Counted from the first letter of the stretch, positions 51,468 through 60,513 are shown. The stretch is 64,000 nucleotides of DNA from Mesorhizobium sp. ORS 3359 (GCA_000824845.1 CCNC01000023.1:1-64000), one strand, 5' to 3'. A program made the numbers and translations. The notes: generated from the sequence alone by a model not told the origin.

Positions 51468-51653
51468 TCAGTGACCCTGGCGAAGCTCCTCGGCGCAGTC
51501 CTTGATCTCGTCGGCCACCAGGCCGATGAGCACGGAAAGCTTCTCGCTTGGGACTTCCTGAAGATTTGGGGCTGCCGCGACCAGGTCGTTGAGCCCTTCA
51601 AGTGCAAGCACTGCGTAATCCAGCCGATCAATCGGCTGCAGGTGGTCTGGCAT
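51468..51653 (-). CDS. small helical phage protein
   Basis: A 61-aa acidic helical protein (MPDHLQPIDRLDYAVLALEG onward). A very strong GGGGGGAGG lies just upstream of the ATG. No motif is recognised. Confidence 0.55.
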   Translation of the reverse strand: MPDHLQPIDRLDYAVLALEGLNDLVAAAPNLQEVPSEKLSVLIGLVADEIKDCAEELRQGH

Positions 51654-51903
51654 GCTTCCTCCCCCCGGAGACGGCGGCTGGTGGCCGGACGAACGCGGGT
51701 TGGAAGACCGCATGGAAACGGTAAGCCTTTCGGCTTCCCGCGCCGCCCGACCAGAGCGTTCCATGACGGGCTTCCAAACCCGGCCCCGCCTTTTGCGCGG
51801 AGCGACTTCGAGATAGGCACGATTTGCTGTCGGGACCAAGTGAAAATAAGTGCTGTCCAGTGCGTGCGGGCCAAATGGTTAGCAACTTCTGAGAGCGTGT
51901 TCA
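51654..51903. other. 250-bp interval without a convincing gene
   Basis: An open frame from ATG 51904 crosses this interval on the minus strand, but its second half is a shadow of the 61-aa gene and its composition is not gene-like. The 5' part (starting MNTLSEVANHLARTHWTALI) overlaps the previous stop and could encode a short peptide. The segment 51820-51900 is AT-richer and could hold a promoter. I see no clear -35/-10 pair. Confidence 0.4.
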
Positions 51904-52284
51904 TCAGAAGCTCCTCGGCGGCACGAACAGGCAGATCGTCTTGCCGACGTCGAGCCCGGCCTGGTGGGCGCACCAGTGGAATTTTCCATCGGGGCTCTGC
52001 CGGACGCGCTTGTCCGACATCGGGATCAGCTCGCCGGTCTTGCGGATCTCGTAGCCTCGCGCGCCTTCGACGATCGAGGCGTCCGACACCTCCTGGCAGT
52101 CATAGTTGGCGCAGCAGGCGAAGGGGTACTTCCAGCCGGTCGGGGCGTCGTGGGCAGCGGCTGGCGATCTGAAGAGCAGCAAGGCTGCCGTGCAACCCAC
52201 CGCGAGCGAGATGATCATCCGAAGGGGGATGGCGAGCATGGGCGGGCGCGGGTCCTGGCCGGCATAGGGAATGAGCCTGCGCAT
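51904..52284 (-). CDS. secreted cysteine-containing phage protein
   Basis: A 126-aa protein with a signal-like hydrophobic segment (IISLAVGCTAALLLF, then PAAAHD). The mature part has ACCANYDCQEVSD and FHWCAHQAGLDVGKTICLFV. The cysteines suggest disulfides in the periplasm. Similar proteins occur in rhizobial genomes and phages; the function is unknown. Confidence 0.6.
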   Translation of the reverse strand: MRRLIPYAGQDPRPPMLAIPLRMIISLAVGCTAALLLFRSPAAAHDAPTGWKYPFACCANYDCQEVSDASIVEGARGYEIRKTGELIPMSDKRVRQSPDGKFHWCAHQAGLDVGKTICLFVPPRSF

Positions 52285-52287
52285 CGC

Positions 52288-52824
52288 TCAGCCCTCACGC
52301 GCGACGATCGGCACCGGACCGGAGCCGGCGAGGTTGATCGGATCATCCGCTTCAGGGCGCAGCTCGTCGATGTGCACGCCGCAGCGGCCGCAGATCTTGG
52401 GATCATCGGCGCTGGCGACATGGCCGGGACAGTGGTCTTGGTATTCGGCCAGCGCCGCCGCCAGCGCCTTGCCCACGGTATCGCCGGTGAATGCGCGGTC
52501 GGTCCACTCGGTCCAGGCGCCGTGGCAGATGACCTTCGCGTTGGGCTGGCCGTTGAAATCGGGGTTGTCACAGACAAAGGTGACGGAGTTGCCCTCTTCA
52601 CCGCGAAGGCTGTCTATCGCGTGGGTTGCACATCGCCCGCGCGAGATCTCTTCCCGTGCCCAATGAGGCAGAGTGTCGAAGGCGATCTGTTCCATCTCGG
52701 CCTTCTGCTCGGCCGAGATGGTGCAGGTGCTCCGGTAACGCGAAAAGCGGCCAGACGCCGGCATGGCGCCGAAGGTGCTCTCCGGCTTCATCATAAAAAC
52801 ACTTCCATCAGGTTGCTTGGTCAT
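52288..52824 (-). CDS. hypothetical phage protein
   Basis: A 178-aa protein without a recognised domain. It carries CPGHVASADDPKICGRCGVH near the C-terminus, a possible zinc site. It lies six bases after the DUF3164 gene. The longer frame upstream overlaps DUF3164 and is rejected. Confidence 0.55.
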   Translation of the reverse strand: MTKQPDGSVFMMKPESTFGAMPASGRFSRYRSTCTISAEQKAEMEQIAFDTLPHWAREEISRGRCATHAIDSLRGEEGNSVTFVCDNPDFNGQPNAKVICHGAWTEWTDRAFTGDTVGKALAAALAEYQDHCPGHVASADDPKICGRCGVHIDELRPEADDPINLAGSGPVPIVAREG

Positions 52825-52829
52825 CGTCG

Positions 52830-53480
52830 TTACGCCTTCGCCAGGTCGATGGTGACGGCTTCCCAGGGCGCGTCCTGGCTGGCGCGCTGGTAGCAGCGGA
52901 CATAGGTCTTGGAGCCGATGACGCGCATGGCGGCGCGGATGGCCTCCATGGCGCGCTTCCAGCGCTCGTCCTCGATGTCGAGGCGCAAGAGCATGAAGAT
53001 CTCGGCGCGGTTGATCTGGCCTTCCTTCTCGACATTGAAGGCGCGGTTCACGATGGCGCGGATCTCTGGGCGGCTGTCGGCCGCCCACTCGGTCAGGCAC
53101 TCGTCGATCAGGCTCTTGGCGACCTGCAGCTCGGCGCCGAAGTCGATCAGGTCGGCGACCTGGACCTGCACCTTCTGCAGGCCGTCGAAGGTCAGGAAGG
53201 TCTTGTTGCCCTTGGCGCCGCCCTTCGTCGCGCCATAGTCCTGGGCGAGCAGCCCTTCGAACGCCGAGAGGTCGTTGAAGGTGTGCTCCTTGAAGCGGCC
53301 GATCTGCGCAGACAGGTCGAGCGCGTAGCCGATGATCTTCCGGACGGTCTCGTCCTGCAGCTTGTCGGCCGGCTTGATCGCCTCGATCGGCACCAGGTGG
53401 CCCTTTGCGTCGTGCATGTAAGTCTTGCCGCCGACCTGGACGGTGCCGGCCGGGACTGTGGTTTCAGTTGCTGCTTCCAT
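52830..53480 (-). CDS. DUF3164 protein
   Basis: A 216-aa DUF3164 member. It shows the GGKTYMHDAKGHLVPIEAIK opening, the YGATKGGAKGNKTFLTFDGL block in the middle and RNDLARAEI-like NRAEIFMLLRLDIEDERWKR at the end. The family is conserved in Mu-like phages in the place where Mu has Gam-region genes. Its biochemical role is unknown. It overlaps the preceding stop by 17 bases. Confidence 0.85.
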   Translation of the reverse strand: MEAATETTVPAGTVQVGGKTYMHDAKGHLVPIEAIKPADKLQDETVRKIIGYALDLSAQIGRFKEHTFNDLSAFEGLLAQDYGATKGGAKGNKTFLTFDGLQKVQVQVADLIDFGAELQVAKSLIDECLTEWAADSRPEIRAIVNRAFNVEKEGQINRAEIFMLLRLDIEDERWKRAMEAIRAAMRVIGSKTYVRCYQRASQDAPWEAVTIDLAKA

Positions 53481-53802
53481 CGGAAGTCTCCTGCTTGGTG
53501 ATGGTGGGGATCGGGGCGGGCATGAAGGCGAGCTGGTCGCGGAGCGTCTTCAGCCGGTCGGCTATACGGTGCTGATGCCGGAGCGGGCCGAAGCTGGCCC
53601 AGGCTGCCTCGTCCAGCGCCGACACCAGGAGCTTTGCGTCAATCGCCACCGCCCAAAGGCCTTCGGCGGCGCGTGCCAGGGCATAGATCTCGGCGACCGA
53701 GGCCCGAGGCGCATTCCGCTCCGGGTTGGTGATGATGCGGCTGGTCAGCTCCAGCATGTCGAGCCGGGCGACGGCCGCCAGGATGGCTTCACTTGCGGCC
53801 AC
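53464..53802 (-). CDS. hypothetical phage protein
   Basis: A 112-aa helical protein starting at a GTG (AASEAILAAVARLDMLELTS) preceded by GGGAGAAG. The start overlaps the end of the upstream gene. No motif is recognised. Confidence 0.55.
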   Translation of the reverse strand: MAASEAILAAVARLDMLELTSRIITNPERNAPRASVAEIYALARAAEGLWAVAIDAKLLVSALDEAAWASFGPLRHQHRIADRLKTLRDQLAFMPAPIPTITKQETSDGSSN

Positions 53803-54061
53803 GGTTCTTCTCCCGGTTGTTGAGCTGGGTCCGCAGCGATCGGGCGGCGCGCTCCAGCGCGCGCCTGGCGGCGACCTCGCGGCCACCGGCGAACTTGGTC
53901 TGGTCGAGCTGGTTGACGGCCTCGGCGACCTTCTGGGCGGCTTCGATCGTGCGCCTGTCGGCCTCGACCATCACGCGGCTGCCCAGATGCTGCTGGATCA
54001 CTGGCGTCAGCGCCTCGGCCAGGCGCCGCGCTCGCTTTTCGTTGGCTGCATGCGTGATCAT
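53789..54061 (-). CDS. small helical phage protein
   Basis: A 90-aa Arg/Ala-rich helical protein (MITHAANEKRARRLAEALTP onward). It overlaps its upstream neighbour by four bases. The function is unknown. Confidence 0.55.
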   Translation of the reverse strand: MITHAANEKRARRLAEALTPVIQQHLGSRVMVEADRRTIEAAQKVAEAVNQLDQTKFAGGREVAARRALERAARSLRTQLNNREKNRGRK

Positions 54062-54372
54062 GCCTGGCCCCCAAAACCGTCCGTGAACGGGCGCGGGATG
54101 ACCGGGAACAACCTCACATTCGATCCCGGCTGGCTGGCGGCCGAGGCGATGGCTTCGGCGTCGACGAACCGTTCCAGCCGCGCCTGGTCGTTCCAGAGCT
54201 TGGCGCTGAGCTGGTTCTCGATGTCGCGGGCTTCCTGGCCGAGTTCCTTCAGGATGCGGCGCAGCGTGCGGGCATCATGCGGGCGCAGCACGCGCTCTTC
54301 GTGCTCGAAGGGCGTGAGCATCTGGCCGAGCTGGTTGAGGCTATCCGAAAGATGGAGGGACATTTTTGCCAT
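54058..54372 (-). CDS. hypothetical phage protein
   Basis: A 104-aa protein starting MAKMSLHLSDSLNQLGQMLT with an AAAGGAGATAG ribosome site. It is helical and has no known motif. Confidence 0.55.
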   Translation of the reverse strand: MAKMSLHLSDSLNQLGQMLTPFEHEERVLRPHDARTLRRILKELGQEARDIENQLSAKLWNDQARLERFVDAEAIASAASQPGSNVRLFPVIPRPFTDGFGGQA

Positions 54373-54377
54373 CGTGG

Positions 54378-54764
54378 CTATCTCCTTTGGGGGCAGGTTT
54401 TGCAGGCGTGGAAGAGCTGGGCGCGGTGCCGAGAGGTGGCGCGGAACGGCTCTTTCTGTTCGGTGAGGCAGCGGTCGCGGCCGATCTCGCCCAACACCGG
54501 GCAATCGACGGTCATGGCCATCAGGGCGCCGCGCGTCATCTGCTCGACGCGGGCGATATCGCCCGCATATTTGTTGGCGAGGATGGTCGAGATGGCGGAG
54601 CGGCTATAGTTCACGCGCTTCTCGACGCCGCCGAGCCCTTCGGCATCGGCGACACGCGCCAGCTCCTCGATCCAGTCCGGTACCGGCGCGCCCCATGCCT
54701 CAGCCGCCTTCTCCACGAAGGTCTTGCCGGCCGGGCGGCTGTTCTTGACGGGGCCGCGGTTCAT
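54378..54764 (-). CDS. HTH protein with C-terminal cysteine motif
   Basis: A 128-aa protein. Residues 45-80 form a Cro-like helix-turn-helix (VEKRVNYSRSAISTILANKY). The C-terminal part has CPVLGEIGRDRCL and ACKTCP, a likely zinc-binding tail. Its place just after the transposition genes suggests an early regulator. It overlaps the upstream stop by four bases. Confidence 0.65.
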   Translation of the reverse strand: MNRGPVKNSRPAGKTFVEKAAEAWGAPVPDWIEELARVADAEGLGGVEKRVNYSRSAISTILANKYAGDIARVEQMTRGALMAMTVDCPVLGEIGRDRCLTEQKEPFRATSRHRAQLFHACKTCPQRR

Positions 54765-55354
54765 TGGCCGACCTCGCGCGCGACGACGTCGCCGAGCACC
54801 GCCGTTGCGTTCGGATCGAACACCATCCTGGCCGAGAGCAGCTTCGGCGCTTGCGGACCGAGATCGCGCACCAGCCGGTAGTTCGGCCAGGTGCCGACCA
54901 CGACCCCGGCCGCCGCCAGCGCCCGCGCATAGTTTCCGGCCGAGCCGGGCGCGACGTCGCTGGCGCAGTGCTGGTGCAGCTCCAGCGCCGAGAACGACTT
55001 CAGCATGCGGATGGCGCGCCAGACCTGCTCGTTGCCGGTCTCGGGCAGCACCGTGCCATCCTGCTTGATGCGCGGCGCGACCAGGGGGCATTTTTCCGTC
55101 AGCCGGAAGTACCGCGCCTGAGCGAAGTTGCCCGGCCCTTTGCGGGCCTCCGTCGCCACCACGGTGACGAACTCGGCCAGCAGCAGGCGTCGGACGTAGT
55201 TGTCGACGATCTTAAGGCTGGAGTTCGTGCGGTCGCCCACCTGGCGGATCGTCCACGGGCCGGCCGGGTCGAGCTTCAGGATGATCGACCAGAAGCCGGC
55301 CTCGCCGCGGGGAACCTTCAGGTTGATCTTGACCATGTCGAGGAGCGATCTCAT
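54761..55354 (-). CDS. winged-helix-like protein in the transposition operon
   Basis: A 197-aa protein. Its N-terminal half, with PWTIRQVGDRTNSSLKIVDN and YVRRLLLAEFVTVV, reads like a winged-helix DNA-binding domain. The C-terminal half may be a second one (FSALELHQHCAS). It overlaps the MuB-type gene by four bases. The function is unknown. Confidence 0.6.
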   Translation of the reverse strand: MRSLLDMVKINLKVPRGEAGFWSIILKLDPAGPWTIRQVGDRTNSSLKIVDNYVRRLLLAEFVTVVATEARKGPGNFAQARYFRLTEKCPLVAPRIKQDGTVLPETGNEQVWRAIRMLKSFSALELHQHCASDVAPGSAGNYARALAAAGVVVGTWPNYRLVRDLGPQAPKLLSARMVFDPNATAVLGDVVAREVGQ

Positions 55355-56097
55355 TGGACCTTCCTCGGCGTGAAGTTCGGGCTCACGTCGATCGCCTGGA
55401 CACCGCCGAACGTGGCGAGGTCGATCACCTTGGACCCGGTCAGCAAGGCGACTTCGTTGACCTTGGCGAGGTTGATGGCGATGCGGCGGGTGTTGCCGTT
55501 GGTCCGCTCCAGAATGGCCTTCGCGAGATCCGGAGCGAGCTTGAGACCTTCGCAGCGATTGGCTGCCAGCAGCGCGAAATCCTCGGCGTCGCAGGGGACG
55601 GCTGGGAGCCATTTCAGGACGCGGCTATGAACCCGATCGAACGCGGCCAGCAGGAACGGCAATCGCTCCTCGCCGATCATGACGACAGGCGCGCCGGACT
55701 TGTCGGAAAGCTCGCGCACCAGGTCGACGAACCTCTTGTGGGCGATGAAATGCGTCTCGTCGATGATCAGCGGGCGCCGAGGGTCGGCAGCCATCAGCAT
55801 GATCGCCTGGTTCTTCATCGCCTCGATGTTGCCGCGCGGGGTCGGGTCGCCCAGCTCCTTCAGGATGTCCGAGAGCAGCGAACGCGCCGATGTGAAGAGG
55901 CCGCACTCCACATAGATCGCGCGATACCGGTTGGCACCGTAGACGGCCGACTCCGTCTTGCCCCAACCCGGCGGGCTGAAGAAGGCGGCAAGGCCGGGCA
56001 GCCATGGTTCACGATTGACCATGGTCTCCAGCAGCGTGGCGAAGGCTGAGACATTCTTCAGCGGCGCCGGCCGATTGACTTTGCGTGTTTCCGTCAT
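55351..56097 (-). CDS. MuB-like AAA ATPase (transposition target selection)
   Basis: A 248-aa AAA+ protein. Walker A is SPPGWGKTES near residue 43 and Walker B is PLIIDETH near 109. Sensor-like segments (VVMIGEERLPF, then RTNGNTRRI) follow. MuB-type proteins coat target DNA, stimulate the transposase and give immunity near their own ends. GAGGAAGA precedes the tandem ATGs; the second is used. Confidence 0.88.
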   Translation of the reverse strand: MTETRKVNRPAPLKNVSAFATLLETMVNREPWLPGLAAFFSPPGWGKTESAVYGANRYRAIYVECGLFTSARSLLSDILKELGDPTPRGNIEAMKNQAIMLMAADPRRPLIIDETHFIAHKRFVDLVRELSDKSGAPVVMIGEERLPFLLAAFDRVHSRVLKWLPAVPCDAEDFALLAANRCEGLKLAPDLAKAILERTNGNTRRIAINLAKVNEVALLTGSKVIDLATFGGVQAIDVSPNFTPRKVQ

Positions 56098-56176
56098 CAT
56101 TCTTCCTCGTGTTGTTGCCGCTTCGCGGCGCTCTTCCTGACCGGCCCGGTGTTCGCAGCACCGGGCCGATCGCTTT

Positions 56177-58408
56177 TCAGGACAGGTACGCGTCCCCGAA
56201 ATCCTCATGGATGGCCGACTGGGCTTTGAACTCGGCCGAGGTGACGTAGCCGCCGAGCCACATCGCGTCGGCCGCGGACAGCTCGCCGGCCTTCATCCGA
56301 GCCTGATAGGCAAGCGCGCGCCGGTAGCGCTCCAACGACGTCTCCGGCAGCTTGACGACGTTCTCCGGCAGGTGCGCGGTGCGCTCGGCCGCGACCTCGG
56401 CCATGCGCTGCTCCAGGATGGCTTCCGTGCTGGCGGTGAGCTCGGCCTCTTCCTCGGCGCGCATCTCCTCGATAAGCCGGCGGTGCGCGGCGGCGGCTTC
56501 AGGCGTGAGCGGCTTGCTCGGATTGATCCGCTCGGCCTTGGCGGCGATCGCCGCCTCGATCTGCGCGGTCGAGTGCTGCTCCTCACGGCGTGGCAGCGGG
56601 ATGACGTTCGGAATGTCGCGGGTCTTGACCTCAAGCGCGCGCTCGATCAGCGACGGCCCTTTGGCCAGGCGCTTCATGTCGGCCTTGATGTCGCGCGTGC
56701 GCTCGTCGAGCAGCTCGGCGCGGATCTCCTTGGCCGCCTTCACCAGCGAAGCCGGATGGATGCCCGCCAGCTCGGCACAGGTTGCCGTTTCGAGGAACTC
56801 GGCGCCGTCCTGGGCGAAGACGTAGGCGACGCCGGCGTCATTCGGGTCCTGGCGGACGAACACCGGCGTCCCTGGCAGGACGTTCGGCGTCAGATAGTGG
56901 TGATAGTCGATGCGGATGCCGAGCTTGGTGACGACGCGCTGGCCGTCCGAGCCGGCGACCGGCATCAGGAGCAGATCGAGCGCGCGCTCGTCGACCATGC
57001 GCGCCGGCCGCGCCGACGCCAGCGCCGAGGCGAACGGCGTCTGCCCATTGAGGCCCGCGTGCGGCCGGTGCTGGTAAATCGTCGCCGCCCAGTCGTCGAT
57101 ATGCTTCTGCAGCTGCGGCCCGGTGAGCGACACGCCGAAGGTTTCAGCCTCGGTCTCGCCCAGGCGCTGGGAGAAGGCCTTGCGGTTCTCGATCGCCTTG
57201 CGGTCGGCGACCGAGTGCCCGACGAAGCCTGGCAGAAGCGGCGCCAGGTCGTGCTGCATCGTCCTGATGGCACGCTCGATGTGGCCCTTTTGCTGAGGCG
57301 AGTAGGCGTCGGAGGTCTCGGCCTCGATGCCGAGCGAGGCGAACAGGCGCTGCGTGTCCCTGGCGACGAAGTCGGAGCCGTTGTCTGTCTTGACGCGGTC
57401 GGGCACGCCCCATGCCAGGATGGCCTTGCGGATCAGCAGCGCCACGGCCGAGGCGCGCGGGGTGCGCGACAGCATCCAGATGGTGCGGCGGGTGGCGATG
57501 TCGATGCAGCCGTAGACCGAGTGGCGGCCATCGGTGCAGAGCGCGTCGACCGGCGAGGCGTCGATCTGCCAGAGCTGGTTCGGCTCGGTGACATGGCGCA
57601 GCATGCCGACGCCGGCCGGCGCCAGATGCGAGCGGTACTGGTCGGGATTGGTGAGCTTGATCAGCTCGACCTTGTGGCTCGCCTTCAGCCCCTTCAGCGC
57701 GTGCTGGAAGGTGCGGACCGGCGGCATGGGGATGGTGGTTTCAATGCCCTTTGAAACGACGTTCAACGTGTCGCCGAATTCATAGCGGCATTGCGTCCGG
57801 ACGGCCTCGGCCGAGAGGTGCGGCTGGGCGGCGATCGCGGCCAGCATGAAGGCCTTCACCTTGCCCTCATTGGCGGTATCGAGCACGCCCGTGCCCTTGC
57901 GCGCCTGGGCGGGGTCATGCCCGAGCGAGTTCGCCTTCTTCTGGCTCTGCCAGCGGGCGAGCGAGCGCTTGGAAATCTCCGGCACGATCTCGCGCACCCA
58001 GGGCTCAACCGTCAGGGCGGCGGTGTTGTACTTGTCGGTGAAGACTTGGGTGCGCGTGGCGTAGCCGAGCTTGAGCCCGCGGCTGAATTTCTCGAAGGCT
58101 GCGACGACGGCGAGCCGCGCGTCGCGCTCCAGCTGGGCTCGGGCCGAGAGGCTGGCGTCCGGCGCCGGCTTGGCCGGTGCCGCCGGCCGCTCGACAACCA
58201 TGTGCTTCTGCTGGTAGGCGACCTGGGCGAGCGTCGGCAGCAGCGAGAAGTGATACTCGGTCGCGCCGCCGCGCCCCTGGCGCTTTCGGGCCTTGCTCGT
58301 GCCGTCCCAGCCGCTGCGGCCGGCAAGCCGGATGACTGCGCTTTCCGTGGCCGGCATGTCCGGAAGCTGCTCGGCGGCGATCTCGCGGGCGGTGAGCCAC
58401 TCGTTCAT
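56177..58408 (-). CDS. MuA-like DDE transposase
   Basis: A 743-aa transposase. The N-terminal Mu-type HTH is at residues 1-35 (MNEWLTAREIAAEQLPDMPA). The integrase core follows, with D283 in WQIDASPVDAL, D342 in VKTDNGSDF and E378 in QQKGHIERA. D342 and E378 are 36 residues apart, the DD-35-E spacing. A MuA-type C-terminal beta barrel and a helical tail for contacts with MuB-like and ClpX-like partners follow. An in-frame start seven codons upstream is possible. Confidence 0.93.
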   Translation of the reverse strand: MNEWLTAREIAAEQLPDMPATESAVIRLAGRSGWDGTSKARKRQGRGGATEYHFSLLPTLAQVAYQQKHMVVERPAAPAKPAPDASLSARAQLERDARLAVVAAFEKFSRGLKLGYATRTQVFTDKYNTAALTVEPWVREIVPEISKRSLARWQSQKKANSLGHDPAQARKGTGVLDTANEGKVKAFMLAAIAAQPHLSAEAVRTQCRYEFGDTLNVVSKGIETTIPMPPVRTFQHALKGLKASHKVELIKLTNPDQYRSHLAPAGVGMLRHVTEPNQLWQIDASPVDALCTDGRHSVYGCIDIATRRTIWMLSRTPRASAVALLIRKAILAWGVPDRVKTDNGSDFVARDTQRLFASLGIEAETSDAYSPQQKGHIERAIRTMQHDLAPLLPGFVGHSVADRKAIENRKAFSQRLGETEAETFGVSLTGPQLQKHIDDWAATIYQHRPHAGLNGQTPFASALASARPARMVDERALDLLLMPVAGSDGQRVVTKLGIRIDYHHYLTPNVLPGTPVFVRQDPNDAGVAYVFAQDGAEFLETATCAELAGIHPASLVKAAKEIRAELLDERTRDIKADMKRLAKGPSLIERALEVKTRDIPNVIPLPRREEQHSTAQIEAAIAAKAERINPSKPLTPEAAAAHRRLIEEMRAEEEAELTASTEAILEQRMAEVAAERTAHLPENVVKLPETSLERYRRALAYQARMKAGELSAADAMWLGGYVTSAEFKAQSAIHEDFGDAYLS

Positions 58409-58412
58409 TTTG

Positions 58413-59216
58413 TCAGCCTTGCGCCCCAAAATGCAGGAGGTTCACGCGCTTGCCTTTGTTGCAAAGCTCGGTGATGGTTCGGGCGATCGCGGTCTCGGCG
58501 GAGCCTCCCGAGAGCTTGCGGAAGGACTCCGCATGAGCGGTCAGCTTCGCGAAACTCTGGCGGCGGATGACCCCGGTAAGCTCGGCGTCGTCGACCGTCT
58601 TTTCGTTGGCCTTGATGATGCGGGCCAGCGCGGTGATGATGACGCCTCTCAGAGCCCGCGCGTCATCCGGCCAGGCTGCCCGGATGACCAAAAGCGCCCG
58701 ACGCGTTGGCCCGGCGCCGTATCGGCGAATGCAGCGTTCCACGGCTCCAATCGAATTGGTGAGGTTCGGCCGATAGTGGCCCTGCTCGGGCACCACATCA
58801 CACCCGGCTGACTGGAGAACCTTGGAGACCAGTACAGCCGTCTCGTCGCCAGCCGTGAGGCCAGCCCAATATTGTTCGACGGACGTAACGGCCATGCGAT
58901 CGCGATTGATCGCGAGGAAGCTTTCTGCCTCGCCAGCCGTGTCGTCATGGCTGACGATCACGGCGGGCACCTCGTCGATCTCAGGATGAAGGCAGGCTGC
59001 CTTCCAGCGATGCTGGCCTTCGACGACTGAGAACCGGCCCTCGGGCTTTCGGGTCAGCACAATAGCGCCGAATTTTCGCCAGCTGAATTTGCTGAGGATC
59101 TTCTCGACCAGAGAGGACCTCAACTCGCGCTGGTAATTGCGATCTACGTCCACCAGATCCAAGCGGACCCATTCCAACGACGGCCGTTCACCGACCTGCA
59201 GGTTGACCTCACTCAT
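58413..59216 (-). CDS. ParB-like domain protein (DUF6551 type)
   Basis: A 267-aa protein with a ParB/Srx-type N-terminus (DLVDVDRNYQRELRSSLVEK, then FSVVEGQHRWKAA and SFLAINRDRM). The family was named partition-like, but phage copies are not known to partition; some ParB/Srx folds bind or hydrolyse CTP or DNA. It overlaps its upstream neighbour by eight bases. Probably an early phage regulator. Confidence 0.72.
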   Translation of the reverse strand: MSEVNLQVGERPSLEWVRLDLVDVDRNYQRELRSSLVEKILSKFSWRKFGAIVLTRKPEGRFSVVEGQHRWKAACLHPEIDEVPAVIVSHDDTAGEAESFLAINRDRMAVTSVEQYWAGLTAGDETAVLVSKVLQSAGCDVVPEQGHYRPNLTNSIGAVERCIRRYGAGPTRRALLVIRAAWPDDARALRGVIITALARIIKANEKTVDDAELTGVIRRQSFAKLTAHAESFRKLSGGSAETAIARTITELCNKGKRVNLLHFGAQG

Positions 59217-59559
59217 TTGCTGCCCCCGTGGTTGCGACAGGGACAAAGCGATAGCCTTGGCCCCACACCGTCTGGATCTGCAGGCCGAGCGGCTTGATCT
59301 TCTTGCGAAGCTTGCAGACGAAAACGTCGATGATTTTGAGTTCCGGCACTTCGTTTGGCCGATCCCAATAGAGAGCCGTCAGCAGCTGCTCCTGGGAGCG
59401 CATGCGCGGGAATGCCGTGCGAAGGTCCTCGAACACCGAGAACTCCTGCCGGGTGAGCGCTGCAAACCGGCCGTTGCGGACCAGGATGCCGGATTGGTCG
59501 ACGGTCAGGTCCACGATCTCAGGGATCGGCTGACGACAGCACGGGCAGGTTTCACTCAT
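59209..59559 (-). CDS. zinc-finger plus OmpR-type winged-helix protein
   Basis: A 116-aa protein. Residues 5-8 are CPCC, a possible zinc or redox site. Residues about 35-108 are an OmpR/PhoB-type C-terminal DNA-binding domain (LTRQEFSVFEDLRTAF, then KIIDVFVCKLRKKIKPLG and VWGQGYRFV). There is no receiver domain. This is unusual for a phage early gene and suggests a promoter-binding activator. It overlaps both neighbours by eight bases. Confidence 0.78.
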   Translation of the reverse strand: MSETCPCCRQPIPEIVDLTVDQSGILVRNGRFAALTRQEFSVFEDLRTAFPRMRSQEQLLTALYWDRPNEVPELKIIDVFVCKLRKKIKPLGLQIQTVWGQGYRFVPVATTGAANE

Positions 59560-59878
59560 CGAAGAAGCCTCGCTGCTTAGGAGCGCCCGCCGTCACGCAA
59601 GGGGGGCTTTGGGGACGGCGGGCGCTTTCCGGGGCGGGTTGGGGGGCGGATGCCGCCCCGGAATTGGGAAGCTGGCGGATGCAGGAAGCGATGTAGCCGG
59701 CGAGCTGGTCGCGCAGGTGCTGCCGCCTGTCGGCGTCATCGGTGCGGTCGCACTCGATGCTGGTGCGCGTGACCAGGCCCGTGTACGCCTTCGGCAGCTT
59801 GAAATAGTGATCGACGCAGAAGGGCTGGTGCCGGCCGGCAGCGTCCTTCTGGCAACCTGGAACGGCGCAGCTCGTCAT
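59552..59878 (-). CDS. small zinc-finger-like phage protein
   Basis: A 108-aa protein starting MTSCAVPGCQKDAAGRHQPF, with C...C and CVDH spacing that suggests zinc binding. The C-terminal half is low complexity. The start overlaps the preceding stop (ATGA), and a longer upstream frame is rejected as a shadow. Confidence 0.6.
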   Translation of the reverse strand: MTSCAVPGCQKDAAGRHQPFCVDHYFKLPKAYTGLVTRTSIECDRTDDADRRQHLRDQLAGYIASCIRQLPNSGAASAPQPAPESARRPQSPPCVTAGAPKQRGFFDE

Positions 59879-60036
59879 GACCAGATGAACCCCTTGAGCA
59901 CGTGCTTGCGGACACGCGCCCGGAAGACGGCGCCTGCGGCGATGTGCCGACGCTGCTGGCGGGTGAAGAAGAGGTGCAGGCCGAGCAGGAACAGACCCCA
60001 AAGGGCAGCTCCGGCGAGGGCGTAGGCGTAGAACAT
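59875..60036 (-). CDS. 53-aa membrane protein
   Basis: A small frame from ATG 60036 to TGA at 59875-59877. It starts MFYAYALAGAALWGLFLLGL, one membrane helix, followed by a basic tail (RQQRRH, ending KGFIWS). It overlaps the next gene by four bases. The function is unknown; early membrane proteins of phages often act on the host envelope. Confidence 0.6.
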   Translation of the reverse strand: MFYAYALAGAALWGLFLLGLHLFFTRQQRRHIAAGAVFRARVRKHVLKGFIWS

Positions 60037-60048
60037 GCGATACCCCTT

Positions 60049-60513
60049 TCAGCGCTTGGCTCTTGAGCGCGCGACCAGCGCCGCCTTGCGGGCGGCGATC
60101 TCGCGCTCGTGGTCTTCGATCAGGCTGAGTTCGATGATGTCGGCGTACTTTTCCGGCACGACCGCGAAGCCGAATTTGGCCGCGATGAAGCCGAGCAGGT
60201 CTTCGGCCTGGGTCGCGTCGATCAGGGCGATGAAGGCGTCGAGCGGGATGCGGTGCTCGTCGCTGCTTTCGGACGACCACTTGTTGAGGATGCCTTCGGA
60301 GATCGTGCGGTCGAGATAGGCGGACATGCGCCGTGCGACGTCGGCGCGCGAGCCGTTGCCTTCGTCGCGGCAGTCGCGCAGCGCGCGGCCGACCAGCCGC
60401 GAAATCTGGCTGTCCAGGTCGCCGCGCCCAGCCACGTCGGGGGCGTAGCCGACCGCCACTTTCGGCGGCTCCCAGTCGAACAGGTCGGCTGTAAGAAGAT
60501 CGCGGCGGCTCAT
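60049..60513 (-). CDS. hypothetical early phage protein
   Basis: A 154-aa protein (MSRRDLLTADLFDWEPPKVA onward). It carries RADVARRMSAYLDRTISEGI and DAFIALIDATQAEDLLGFI, which look like a helix-turn-helix-like region. Its start overlaps the ParB-like stop by four bases. The family is widespread in Mu-like phages but not named here. Confidence 0.6.
   Translation of the reverse strand: MSRRDLLTADLFDWEPPKVAVGYAPDVAGRGDLDSQISRLVGRALRDCRDEGNGSRADVARRMSAYLDRTISEGILNKWSSESSDEHRIPLDAFIALIDATQAEDLLGFIAAKFGFAVVPEKYADIIELSLIEDHEREIAARKAALVARSRAKR

Noticed and set aside
51449..51904. 151-aa minus-strand frame in the middle region
   Set aside because: Its second half is a frame-shifted shadow of the 61-aa gene, which has a much stronger ribosome site; only a short 5' peptide remains possible.
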